Source: Actinoplanes sp. KI2 (GTDB taxonomy: Bacteria > Actinomycetota > Actinomycetes > Mycobacteriales > Micromonosporaceae). From it: DNA of 57,442 nucleotides. Of this stretch, positions 17,048 to 24,752 are shown in pieces; position 1 is the stretch's first letter; each line of letters starts with the position of its first letter. The stretch covers positions 1-57,442 of the forward strand of contig NZ_JAOSZE010000055.1 of assembly GCF_025630775.1 (NCBI RefSeq), written 5' to 3'. Under the pieces are notes generated by a model. It did not search any database and was not told the origin of the DNA. It saw only the letters and a list, made by a program, of their open reading frames with translations. The position numbers were made by a program, and so were the translations under genes.

Positions 17048-17524
17048 GTGGGGCAAACCGGGACATTAGACAAGGCGGCGACCGCGGCGGGCCGGCTCAT
17101 CCTCGAGGCACTCGGGGAGGAGCGTCCGGCGCGGTCGCTGTCTCGTCTCAGCGACTCGCCGCGCGCCGTCCGGCTGCTGCGGGAGCTGTTCATCGTGGCG
17201 ATCCGCCGCAGCTTCGTCGGGCGCGAGCCGCGCGAAGTCACCCGTTACGTACGAGACCTGCTGGAGTACCAGTCGCTCCCGGCCGACGGCGAGCTGGCCC
17301 GGGAGGCCGAGGCGATCATCCGCGCGGCGCTCGGCGAGCCGGAGCTGGCGCACGGCATGCCCGAGCTGCGGCGCTTCGAGCTGATCTGCCACGTGGTCGG
17401 CGACCTCACCCGCCCGCCGGGGAAGCCGCCCGCCGAGCTGTACGCCCTGATCGATCAGGCCGAGCAGCGGGTGGCCCGCTTCGATCGGCCGCGCAACCGG
17501 GTGGTCGGGCGGAGGGTGACGTGA
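17048..17524 (+). CDS. Unrecognised alpha-helical protein, first of a paralogous pair
   Basis: 158 residues, start GTG at 17048 (VGQTGTLDKAATAAGRL). No known family is recognised. The body is Leu/Arg/Glu-rich and predicted helical: LLRELFIVAIRRSFVGREP, then AIIRAALGEPELAHG and FELICHVVGDL. It overlaps the next gene by GTGA. The stretch from RELFIVAIRR to the C-terminus aligns by eye with the second half of that neighbour (EIAFGLAVRRRF; VRAALGE), so the pair are diverged tandem duplicates. No signal peptide, membrane span or metal motif. Confidence 0.65.
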   Translation: MGQTGTLDKAATAAGRLILEALGEERPARSLSRLSDSPRAVRLLRELFIVAIRRSFVGREPREVTRYVRDLLEYQSLPADGELAREAEAIIRAALGEPELAHGMPELRRFELICHVVGDLTRPPGKPPAELYALIDQAEQRVARFDRPRNRVVGRRVT

Positions 17525-18243
17525 CGAAGAGCAGACGACGTTCCCGCCTCGGCAAGGACGAGCCCGAGCCCGAGGAGCCGGCCGCCACGACCGAGTCGCA
17601 GGAGCCGCCGCCGGCGGTGGCCAAGCCGGTCGGACGCGGTCGGCGCCGATCGCTGCGTGCCGGGCAACCCTCGCCCGCCGGTGTGCGGGAGCAACCCCCG
17701 CCGGCCGGCGTGCGGGAGCAACCTCGGCAGGCCGGCGAACGGGAGCAACCCCCGCCGCCGCAGCCGAGCGCCGAGTCGCTCTCCGGCCGCCTGCCGCCCG
17801 GCGAGGCCGCCGGCACCGGGCTGATCGCGACCGAGGCGGGCCGCTATCTGCGACAGGCCGCGCGCGATGAGGCGCCGTCCCGCTTCGGCTCGCCCACCGG
17901 CGAGGTGGACGAGTCGGCACGCCGGGTATGGGAGATCGCATTCGGTCTGGCGGTGCGCCGCCGGTTCGAGCCGGACGCGGCGCTGGCCGAGATCAGCCGC
18001 ACGGTCGCGATCGCCGTGCACGATCACGCGGTGGCGGGACTGCCGGTCCTCGACACCGAGATGCTGGTGCGTGCCGCGCTCGGCGAGACGGTGCCGACCG
18101 GCGACATCGACGACAGCGTGGTCATCGCCGTACACCTGCTGCTGTTCGCTTCGCTCGCGGACGAGCTCGCGCTGGGCAACGCCGAGGTGGACGCCATCAT
18201 CGCCGAAGCCGAGGAGAAGGCCTCGGCGCTGATGACGGTCTGA
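17521..18243 (+). CDS. Unrecognised protein, second of the paralogous pair
   Basis: 240 residues, start GTG (MTKSRRRSRLGKDEPEPEEP). The N-terminal ~90 residues are disordered, charged and Pro-rich, with a short repeat (VREQPPPAGVREQPRQAGEREQ, shown only in part as REQPPPAG/REQPRQAG). The C-terminal ~110 residues match the preceding protein's helical region. Coupled to the upstream gene by a 4-bp overlap. It ends near a short Trp-free acidic helix (AEVDAIIAEAEEKASALM). Function unknown; a heteromeric complex of the two products is the simplest guess. Confidence 0.65.
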   Translation: MTKSRRRSRLGKDEPEPEEPAATTESQEPPPAVAKPVGRGRRRSLRAGQPSPAGVREQPPPAGVREQPRQAGEREQPPPPQPSAESLSGRLPPGEAAGTGLIATEAGRYLRQAARDEAPSRFGSPTGEVDESARRVWEIAFGLAVRRRFEPDAALAEISRTVAIAVHDHAVAGLPVLDTEMLVRAALGETVPTGDIDDSVVIAVHLLLFASLADELALGNAEVDAIIAEAEEKASALMTV

Positions 18244-18285
18244 AGGACGGCGAAGCTCGGTGCCGGTCTGAAGGACGGTCGGCCC

Positions 18286-18528
18286 TCAGGCGGCGATCGC
18301 GGCCAGGTGCTCCTTGACCTGGACGATCGACGGGTTGGTCAGCGCCGACCCGTCGCCGAACCGCAGCGTCGGCACGGTGCGGTTGCCGCCGTTGACGGTC
18401 TGCACGTACTCGGCGGCGGCCTCGTCCTGCTCGATGTCGACGACGTCGTAGGCGATCCCCTCGCGGTCGAGCTGCGACTTGAGCCGGTGGCAATAGCCGC
18501 ACCAGGACGTCGAATACATGGTCAACAT
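18286..18528 (-). CDS. mrx1: Mycoredoxin/glutaredoxin-like protein
   Basis: An 80-residue thioredoxin-fold protein with the active site C10-G-Y-C13 (STSWCGYCHRLK), the cis-Pro motif TVPTLRFGDG and a C-terminal helix. Size and motif match actinobacterial mycoredoxin-1, which reduces mycothiol mixed disulfides in the cytoplasm. It is divergent from uvrD2, the same pairing as Rv3198A/uvrD2 in M. tuberculosis as I recall it. The ATG at 18528 gives MLTMYSTSW; a second ATG three codons later is also possible. Confidence 0.88.
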   Translation of the reverse strand: MLTMYSTSWCGYCHRLKSQLDREGIAYDVVDIEQDEAAAEYVQTVNGGNRTVPTLRFGDGSALTNPSIVQVKEHLAAIAA

Positions 18529-18608
18529 CGGTCAGGGGTCCCTTCGGCTGGGTCACATGGCACTCTGCCTTGCGACACAACGTCGGACCGGGGTGCCATG
18601 ATTCCCGC

Positions 18609-20744
18609 GTGCGGACTGATGCGGTGCTGGCCGGGCTCGACCCCGAGCAGCGGACGGCGGTGACCGCCCCGTCCGGTCCGGTCTGCATCCTGGCCGGCGC
18701 CGGCACCGGCAAGACCCGTGCGATCACCCACCGCATCGCCTACCGCACGCTCACCGGCGAGGTCAGCCCGCGGCACGTGCTGGCCGTCACGTTCACCGCC
18801 CGCGCCGCCGCCGAGATGCGCGCCCGGCTCGGCGCGCTGGGCGCCACCGGCGTGCAGGCCCGCACCTTCCACGCCGCCGCCCTGCGCCAGGTCCGCTACT
18901 TCGCGCCCCGCCTGCTCGAGGGCCGCCAGATGCCCGAGCTGCTGGAGTCCAAAGCACGCATGGTCGGCCTCGCCGCCGCCCGGGTCGGCGTCCGGGCCGA
19001 CCGCACCGGCGCGCGCGACCTGGCCGGCGAGATCGAGTGGGCGAAATCGTCGCTGGTCGAGCCCGGGGAGTACGCGGTCGCCGCGACCAAGGCGCTGCGC
19101 GAGCCGCCGTACGAGCCCGCCAAGGTCGCCGAGGTCTTCGCCGCGTACGAGACCCTCAAGCGCCGGCAGGGCGTGATCGACTTCGAGGACATGCTGCGCG
19201 CCGCGGTGTGGGGCATCGAGGAGCACCCGGACGTCGCCGAGGAGATCCGCAACCAGTACCGGCACTTCGTGGTCGACGAGTACCAGGATGTGAACCCGCT
19301 GCAGCAGCGCCTGCTCGACTCGTGGCTGGGCGGGCGCGACGATCTGACCGTGGTCGGCGACGCCAGCCAGACGATTTACTCGTTCACGGGCGCGACCTCG
19401 GCGTACCTGATCGACTTTCCGCGCCGGCTGCGCGGCGCGGTGGTGGTCCGGCTGGTCCGCGACTACCGCTCCACGCCGCAGGTGGTCGGGCTGGCCAACT
19501 CGGTGATCCGGCAGGCCCGCGGCAGCGAGGCGCGGCTGCGGCTGGAGCTCGTCGGCCAGCGGCCGCCGGGCGCCGAGCCCGAGCTCAAGATCTTTCCGGA
19601 CGAGGCGGGCGAGGCGGCCGCGGTGGCCCGGCGCTGCCGGGAGCTGATCTCCGCGGGCACCTCGGCCAGCGAGATCGCCGTGCTGTTTCGCACCAACGCC
19701 CAGTCGGAGACGTACGAGGAGGCGCTCGCCGAGGCCGGGGTGCCGTACGTGGTGCGCGGCGCCGAGCGGTTCTTCGAGCGGCCCGAGATCCGCCAGGCGA
19801 TGATCGCGTTGCGCGCCGCGGTGCGCTCGACGCCCGGCGAGACCCCGCTGGTGCCGGCGGTGGTCGACGCGCTCGCGGCCACCGGCTGGTCGCGCGAGCA
19901 GCCCCCGGCCGGCGGCGCGGCCCGCGAGCAGTGGGAGGCGCTGGCCGCGTTGGTCGCCCTCGCCGAGGAGTACGCGAAGGCGCCCACGCTCGTCCCGATC
20001 GGTCAGGCCGGCGCCGTGCAGCGGGACGTGTCGCTCGCCGAGTTCAACGACGAGCTGTCCCGCCGGGCCGAGCAGCAGCACGCGCCGACCGTCGAGGGTG
20101 TGACGCTCGCCTCACTCCACTCGGCCAAGGGCCTCGAATGGGATGCCGTCTTCCTCGTCGGGCTCTCCGACGGGACCCTGCCGACGACGTACGCGAAGAC
20201 GCCCGAGCAGTTGGAGGAGGAGCGCCGCCTGCTCTACGTCGGGGTGACCCGGGCGCGGCAATGGCTGTGGCTTTCCTATGGTCAGGCGCGTTCCGCGGGT
20301 GGCCGGCCACGTCGGCCGTGCCGCTTCCTGCCGCGGCTCGAGCGCCACTCGCCGACCGAGCGAGCCGGCGACCGAAGTCGGAAACCCGACCGCCGCCGCC
20401 CGCAGGTGTCCTCCTGCCGGATCTGCGGCGCGACCCTGCTGGCCGGCGCCGACCGCAAGCTGGGCCGCTGCCCGACCTGCCCGTCCGACCTCGACGAAGA
20501 CCTTTTCGAACGGTTCCAGATCTGGCGCAAGCGCACCGCCGAGGAGCTGAAAGTCCCTGCGTACGTGGTGTTCACCGACGCCACGCTGGTGGCCATGGCC
20601 GAGCGGCGCCCGAGCAAGCCCGCCGAACTGCTGGCGATCGCCGGGATCGGCCCGCGCAAGCTCGGCCAGTACGGCGACGCGGTCTTCGCTCTCGTGGGCG
20701 GCGCGAGCCCCGATGACATCGTGACGAAAAACTTTGAAAACTAG
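18609..20744 (+). CDS. uvrD2: ATP-dependent DNA helicase UvrD2
   Basis: 711 residues from the GTG at 18609 (MRTDAVLAGLDPEQRTAV). Walker A GAGTGKT (30-36), VVDEYQDVNPLQQ, VGDASQTIYSFTGA, LASLHSAKGLEWDAV and LLYVGVTRARQWLWLS mark a 3'-5' superfamily 1 helicase. After the core come a tetracysteine zinc module (CRICG and CPTC near 604-625) and a C-terminal HRDC domain (AEELKVPAYVVFTDATLVAM...), the diagnostic architecture of actinobacterial UvrD2. It acts in DNA repair and is essential in mycobacteria. An upstream in-frame ATG at 18570 is possible but encodes a non-conserved extension. The whiB7 promoter begins 6 bp after its stop. Confidence 0.94.
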   Translation: MRTDAVLAGLDPEQRTAVTAPSGPVCILAGAGTGKTRAITHRIAYRTLTGEVSPRHVLAVTFTARAAAEMRARLGALGATGVQARTFHAAALRQVRYFAPRLLEGRQMPELLESKARMVGLAAARVGVRADRTGARDLAGEIEWAKSSLVEPGEYAVAATKALREPPYEPAKVAEVFAAYETLKRRQGVIDFEDMLRAAVWGIEEHPDVAEEIRNQYRHFVVDEYQDVNPLQQRLLDSWLGGRDDLTVVGDASQTIYSFTGATSAYLIDFPRRLRGAVVVRLVRDYRSTPQVVGLANSVIRQARGSEARLRLELVGQRPPGAEPELKIFPDEAGEAAAVARRCRELISAGTSASEIAVLFRTNAQSETYEEALAEAGVPYVVRGAERFFERPEIRQAMIALRAAVRSTPGETPLVPAVVDALAATGWSREQPPAGGAAREQWEALAALVALAEEYAKAPTLVPIGQAGAVQRDVSLAEFNDELSRRAEQQHAPTVEGVTLASLHSAKGLEWDAVFLVGLSDGTLPTTYAKTPEQLEEERRLLYVGVTRARQWLWLSYGQARSAGGRPRRPCRFLPRLERHSPTERAGDRSRKPDRRRPQVSSCRICGATLLAGADRKLGRCPTCPSDLDEDLFERFQIWRKRTAEELKVPAYVVFTDATLVAMAERRPSKPAELLAIAGIGPRKLGQYGDAVFALVGGASPDDIVTKNFEN

Positions 20745-20749
20745 TCCGT

Positions 20750-20787
20750 AAATTCGTTTGCCCTCGCTTGAGCGAGAGGCATAGCCT
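20750..20787 (+). promoter_or_regulatory. whiB7 promoter with WhiB7-type AT box
   Basis: AAATT (20750-20754) sits three bases before a -35 element TTGCCC (20758-20763). An 18-bp spacer leads to the -10 element TAGCCT (20782-20787). WhiB7 is known to activate SigA promoters that have an AT-rich box just upstream of the -35 and to autoregulate, so this fits an autoactivated whiB7 promoter. The expected transcript start is near 20794, giving a ~520-base leader. Confidence 0.65.
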
Positions 20788-20879
20788 CAGGACACGTCTT
20801 GCGGAGCGCCCTGCTCCACAAGACGCAGAACCCAATTAGAAGCATGACGAGTGCAGTGCATCTGGAGGAGGTGGCAACG

Positions 20880-21173
20880 ATGGAGATTTACACGATGACC
20901 AAGCGACCGTCGATGCCGCTGCACCCTGCCTGCGCTCTGATCGCCCCCGAGCCGAAAGCTCCGGCTCAGGCTGTCTGGCCGGTAGTCATCCTTGCTGCCG
21001 AGCAGGCTCAGGTTTCGCGGGTGCACCAGGTCCAGGTCCAGGCCGAGCTGGCCCAGGTCCTGACGTCCATCGGCGGAAGCAATGGCACCACTGGGTTCAA
21101 GGGCCTCGATGTCTCCAAGAAGCGCTACGCGGATGGTGGCAGCGGTGTCCCGCCTCGAGGAAGGCCGGTCTGA
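20880..21173 (+). CDS. Upstream leader ORF of whiB7 (uORF)
   Basis: A 97-codon ORF between the whiB7 promoter and the attenuator. It has the best ribosome-binding site in the region, GGAGGAGG (20864-20871), 8 bases before ATG 20880. The product (MEIYTMTKRPSMPLHPACAL...) has no known domain and ends V-P-P-R-G-R-P-V-stop. R93-G94-R95 fits the Arg/Lys-X-Arg/Lys pattern at which macrolide-bound ribosomes stall, and a KKR triplet occurs about 20 codons earlier. The stop is 27 bases before the terminator stem. Translation of short uORFs is known to govern whiB7 induction by ribosome-targeting antibiotics; this gene probably does the same. Confidence 0.7.
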   Translation: MEIYTMTKRPSMPLHPACALIAPEPKAPAQAVWPVVILAAEQAQVSRVHQVQVQAELAQVLTSIGGSNGTTGFKGLDVSKKRYADGGSGVPPRGRPV

Positions 21174-21204
21174 TCGACCAGACCTACCGGCTCACCTCGA
21201 GGCC
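21102..21204 (+). promoter_or_regulatory. Alternative (anti-terminator) pairing elements of the whiB7 leader
   Basis: GGCCTCGA at 21102-21109, inside the uORF, is complementary to TCGAGGCC at 21197-21204, which includes the first four bases of the terminator stem. A competing hairpin pairs CCTCGAGG (21153-21160) with CCTCGAGG (21195-21202). Its inner stem pairs GGTCTG (21167-21172) with CAGACC (21179-21184). The left arm of this hairpin encodes the Pro-Arg-Gly codons of the uORF end, so ribosome position can decide which structure forms. Confidence 0.5.
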
Positions 21205-21239
21205 GCGGAACCCGTACAGGGTCCGCGGCCTAATTTTTT
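21201..21239 (+). terminator. Intrinsic terminator/attenuator upstream of whiB7
   Basis: GGCCGCGG-A-ACCC (21201-21213) pairs with GGGTCCGCGGCC (21219-21230). This gives 12 bp with one bulged A and loop GTACA, followed by TAATTTTTT (21231-21239). It is the only clear U-tract terminator I found in the window, and lies 73 bp upstream of the whiB7 start codon, where an attenuator is expected. Confidence 0.88.
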
Positions 21240-21312
21240 GCCGGCTCACCGGCCGGTGCACGACCAGCACTGCGATCCAGAAGATCGACGAAGAGAGAGG
21301 TGACCGGGCTTT

Positions 21313-21675
21313 ATGAGTCTGGCGCTGGCCCCGATCGACGTAAGCGTCGACATCGAGGCAAACCTGCCCTGTCGGAAGTTCGACCCGGACCTGTGGTTCT
21401 CGGACTCCCCGGCTCAGCTGGAGCTGGCCAAGTCGCTCTGCGGGGACTGCCCGCTGCGCGTCGAGTGCCTCGCCGGCGCGGTCGAGCGGAACGAGCCCTG
21501 GGGTGTCTGGGGCGGCGAGATTTTCGAGCGTGGAGCCGTGGTTCCGCGCAAGCGGCCGCGTGGCCGTCCGCGTAAGGCGGACGTGGCGCGCGACGCCGAG
21601 CTGGCACACGAGGTCGAGGAGCGGCTCGCCGCGAACGGTCTCGAGTCCCGCAGCCAGGTCCGTCTCGCGGCCTGA
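21313..21675 (+). CDS. whiB7: WhiB7 transcriptional activator of intrinsic antibiotic resistance
   Basis: A 120-residue Fe-S protein. Ligands are C20, C43, C46 and C52, followed by the WhiB7-specific EPWGVWGGE turn (61-69) and an AT-hook with RGRP (RPRGRPRK, 81-88). It binds the housekeeping sigma factor and AT-rich DNA upstream of -35 elements to switch on resistance genes when ribosomes are inhibited. Its promoter, uORF and attenuator are directly upstream. Position after uvrD2 and before the ABC1-kinase gene is conserved with M. tuberculosis. Confidence 0.96.
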   Translation: MSLALAPIDVSVDIEANLPCRKFDPDLWFSDSPAQLELAKSLCGDCPLRVECLAGAVERNEPWGVWGGEIFERGAVVPRKRPRGRPRKADVARDAELAHEVEERLAANGLESRSQVRLAA

Positions 21676-21737
21676 CAACTTCAGCAAACATCCCTCCCCG
21701 AACGGCCACGAGGCCACAACCGAAAGCAGAGACCGAG

Positions 21738-21908
21738 ATGAGCACGAGCGGAGCTTCCAAGATGAGACTTCTCCAAGAAGCGTTGTCCCGGGCCCGAATG
21801 CGTCGGCCTCAGCGTGACTACACACCTGAGGCTCACCGTCCCGCCCGCCTGGTAGCCATGGCGGCCCACCACCGGGCCTCCCGCGAACTCGGCGGCAGGA
21901 ACTTCTGA
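21738..21908 (+). CDS. Small basic protein downstream of whiB7
   Basis: A 56-codon ORF (MSTSGASKMRLLQEALSRAR...) 62 bp after whiB7 and before a strong terminator. It is Arg/Ala-rich and predicted helical (LVAMAAHHRASRELGG). I recall short Arg-rich proteins of similar feel in actinobacteria but cannot name a family. The ribosome-binding site is weak (GAGACCGAG), so translation is uncertain. If real, it would be co-transcribed with whiB7 and induced with it. Confidence 0.45.
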   Translation: MSTSGASKMRLLQEALSRARMRRPQRDYTPEAHRPARLVAMAAHHRASRELGGRNF

Positions 21909-21938
21909 GACCCACTGACAACCGATGAGAAGAACCAA

Positions 21939-21971
21939 GACGGGCCCGTCCGCCGCGCGGACGGGCCCGTC
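21939..21971. terminator. Strong hairpin between whiB7 unit and apeB
   Basis: GACGGGCCCGTCCGC (21939-21953) pairs perfectly with GCGGACGGGCCCGTC (21957-21971) across a 3-base loop, a 15-bp stem. On the minus strand it is followed by TTGGTTCTTCT. It separates the rightward whiB7 unit from the leftward apeB gene and probably ends both. Confidence 0.75.
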
Positions 21972-21976
21972 TCGCG

Positions 21977-23281
21977 TCAGGCGCCGGTGAAGAACACGGC
22001 GGCTGCGGCGGCAAGCGACGCCGGATCGTCCACATGGCACAGTTCGCGGGCCGAATGCATGGAGAGCAGCGGCGTTCCCACGTCGAGGGTCGGTATGCCG
22101 ATCCGGGTCGCGGTCAGCGGTCCGATCGTCGACCCGCACGGCACCGCGTTGTTCGACACGAACGGCTGCCACGGCACTCCGGCTGCCGCGCAGATGCGGA
22201 CCCAGAGCGCCGATCCGATCGCGTCGGTCGTGTAGCGCTGGTTGGCGTTGATCTTCAGGAGTGGGCCGCCGCCGAGGACCGGGCGATGGGTCGGGTCGTG
22301 CTTCTCCGGCCGGTTCGGGTGCACGGCGTGCCCGGCGTCGGCCGACAGGCACCACGAGCCGGGCAGCGAGCGGGCCAGATCGATGCCGAGAGCCGCGGCG
22401 ACCCGGTCGAGCACGTCGGCGAGCAGCGGCCCGGACGCGCCCGAGCGGCTCTCCGACCCGAGCTCCTCGTGGTCGAAGGCGGCCAGCACCGCGATCGCCG
22501 GGCGGCCGGCACCATCGCGTACGCCGGCGGCCTTGGCGACGCCCTCGTGCCCGGCCGAGGCGTCCAGCAGGGCGGTCAGGCCGGCGTGCACCGAGGACAG
22601 GTTGTCGAGCCGGCCGGCGGCGAACAGCGCGCGGTCGGCGCCGAACCGGGCCGGCGCCGCCGAGTCGACCGCGACCACGTCGTGCCCGGCGACCTCGGCG
22701 ACCGGGACGCCCGCGAGCCCGGCCAGGTGGGCGAGCACGTCCGGGCCGTCGACCGCGAAGACCGGCTGAACGTCGCGCTGGCGGTCGGGCGCGAACGACG
22801 AGTTCACCTCCCGGTCGAGGTGGATCGCGAGGTGCGGGATGCGGGCGAACGGACCGGTGTTCACCAGGTGGACCGTGCCGTCCCGGGTGACCAGCCGGCC
22901 GGCGAGCGCGAGCTCCCGGTCGAACCAGGAGGCGATGATCGGGCCGCCGTAGACCTCGACGGCCACCTGGAGCCAGCCGTTCGAGGCGAGCGCGGGCCGC
23001 GGCTTGAGCTTGAAGGTCGGCGAGTCGGTGTGCGCACCGAGGATCCGGAACGGGGTGGCCGGCCCGACCCGGTCGGGGACCGCGAAGGCGAGCACGGCGC
23101 CGTCCCGGACGAGCACCAGCCGGGAGCCCGGGTGGACCACCTCGCGCCAGTCGGCGGTCTCGTCCAGCGTCGTCCAGCCGGCCGCCGTCAGCCGGCGGGC
23201 CACCTCGGCCGCCGCGTGGTAGGAGCTGGGCGACGCCGTGATGAAACTGCCGAGATCGTCGATGTGCGCGGTGGCGTCCAT
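21977..23281 (-). CDS. apeB: M18 family aspartyl aminopeptidase
   Basis: 434 residues of normal family length. Metal ligands are seen in AHTDSP (H84, D86), in AFDHEELGSESRSGA (Asp/Glu pair plus catalytic Glu) and near SADAGHAVHPN; GGPLLKINANQRYTTD is the conserved lid segment. Removes N-terminal acidic residues from peptides in the cytoplasm using two zinc ions. It is leftward, convergent with whiB7 and followed by the ABC1-kinase gene upstream on the same strand (35-bp gap), so the two may be co-transcribed. Confidence 0.93.
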   Translation of the reverse strand: MDATAHIDDLGSFITASPSSYHAAAEVARRLTAAGWTTLDETADWREVVHPGSRLVLVRDGAVLAFAVPDRVGPATPFRILGAHTDSPTFKLKPRPALASNGWLQVAVEVYGGPIIASWFDRELALAGRLVTRDGTVHLVNTGPFARIPHLAIHLDREVNSSFAPDRQRDVQPVFAVDGPDVLAHLAGLAGVPVAEVAGHDVVAVDSAAPARFGADRALFAAGRLDNLSSVHAGLTALLDASAGHEGVAKAAGVRDGAGRPAIAVLAAFDHEELGSESRSGASGPLLADVLDRVAAALGIDLARSLPGSWCLSADAGHAVHPNRPEKHDPTHRPVLGGGPLLKINANQRYTTDAIGSALWVRICAAAGVPWQPFVSNNAVPCGSTIGPLTATRIGIPTLDVGTPLLSMHSARELCHVDDPASLAAAAAVFFTGA

Positions 23282-23315
23282 GACACTTATCGAATCATGA
23301 CGCCGGCGCGCAGGA

Positions 23316-24662
23316 TCACGCGACCGGCGCGAAACCGGGCAGCCACTTCTCCACGATCGACCGGTACGGTGCGGACGCCTCCAACTGGCAGAGCACCCCG
23401 ATCGAGCCCAGCGTCACCCGGTGGATCAGCAGGTACGACGGCGGCAGGTTGAGCTTGCGGCTCAGCTGGTATGCCGGGGACCGCGGGCTGCCCAGCCGGG
23501 ACGCCTCGCCCCGCAGCCAGGACCGGGTGAACCGGAACTCGTCGACCGCGAGCGGCTCGATCATCGGGCGCAGGAACTTCAGCACCGCGTCGGCGTCGAG
23601 CTCGTCGTCCGGCTTGATGAAGCCCTCGGCGCGCAGCCCGTCGGCGACCGCCTCGGCGTCGCCGTCCAGCGCCAGCCGCACGAGCCGGCCGATCGGCTCG
23701 GGGTGCCCGCCGGGCAGCCGGGCCACCGCGCCGAAGTCGATCACGCCGAGCCGGCCGTCGTGCAGGATCCGGAAGTTGCCCGGGTGCGGGTCGGCGTGCA
23801 GCAGTCCGGCCCGGGCCGGGGCGGAGAAGTGCAGGGTGGCCATCAGCCGACCGGCCTCGTCGCGTTCCTCGGCGGTGCCGTCGGTGATCACCTTGGCCAG
23901 CGGGGTGCCCTCGACCCACTCGGTGACCAGCACCCGCGGCGCGGAGGCGATCACCTGGGGCACGTAGATCTCGTCGTCGCCGGCGAACGCCTCGGCGAAG
24001 GCCGACTGGGTCTGCGCCTCCAGCGAGTAGTCGAGCTCCTCGGTGATCCGGGCGCGGAGCTCGGCGAGCAGCGGCTTGATGTCCATGCCCGGCTGAATGA
24101 TCTTGAACATGCCGGCCAGCAGGGACAGCTGCTTGAGGTCGGCGAGCAGCGCTTCGCCGGCCCCGGGGTACTGCACCTTGACCGCGACCTCGACGGTCTT
24201 CTGCTTCGCGTTCTTTCGCGCCCTCGGCAGCTTCCACTGCGCGCGGTGCACCTGGCCGATGCTGGCCGCGGCGGCCGGGCTGTCGTCGAACTCGGCGAAC
24301 TTCTCCCGCCAGTCGTCGCCCAACTGCTCGGCGAGCGCCTTGTGCAGGCTGGCCACCGGCATCGGCGGCGCGGCCTCCTGCAGCTTGGTGAGCGCCTGCC
24401 GATAGGGGCCGGCCATCTCCTCCGGCAGCGCCGCCTCGAACACCGACAGCGCCTGGCCGAACTTCATGGCGCCGCCCTTGAGCTGCCCGAGGACGCTGAA
24501 CAGCTGCTCGGCGGTGCGCTGCTGGATGTCGGCCGAGATGACGTCGGTGGCGATCCCGACGGCCCGCTTGCCCAGACCCAGTGCGGTGCGTCCGGCGAAC
24601 CCCAGGGGTAGCGCGGCCAGCCTCGCTGTGCGGGACGCGGCACGACGCGGAATGTCGCTCAC
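23316..24662 (-). CDS. ABC1/UbiB-type atypical kinase (AarF family)
   Basis: 448 residues with the family's inhibitory KxGQ motif (GGAMKFGQ, 63-70), the Ala-rich nucleotide loop AAAASIGQVHRA, the lysine in VEVAVKVQYPG, and LLHADPHPGNF and LGVIDFGAVA as catalytic loop and metal motif. The family hydrolyses ATP and is linked to isoprenoid-quinone or lipid pathways. The mycobacterial orthologue beside whiB7 (Rv3197) has been tied to macrolide tolerance as I recall. Here it is on the opposite strand from whiB7. No transmembrane tail is obvious. Confidence 0.9.
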   Translation of the reverse strand: MSDIPRRAASRTARLAALPLGFAGRTALGLGKRAVGIATDVISADIQQRTAEQLFSVLGQLKGGAMKFGQALSVFEAALPEEMAGPYRQALTKLQEAAPPMPVASLHKALAEQLGDDWREKFAEFDDSPAAAASIGQVHRAQWKLPRARKNAKQKTVEVAVKVQYPGAGEALLADLKQLSLLAGMFKIIQPGMDIKPLLAELRARITEELDYSLEAQTQSAFAEAFAGDDEIYVPQVIASAPRVLVTEWVEGTPLAKVITDGTAEERDEAGRLMATLHFSAPARAGLLHADPHPGNFRILHDGRLGVIDFGAVARLPGGHPEPIGRLVRLALDGDAEAVADGLRAEGFIKPDDELDADAVLKFLRPMIEPLAVDEFRFTRSWLRGEASRLGSPRSPAYQLSRKLNLPPSYLLIHRVTLGSIGVLCQLEASAPYRSIVEKWLPGFAPVA

Positions 24663-24752
24663 CAGATCATTGTGACCGACGGAGCACAGGACAACTGCCC
24701 ACGCAGTGACGCTTCGCCCGTTACGTGACGAAAGTCCGATAAGCTCGGCACA

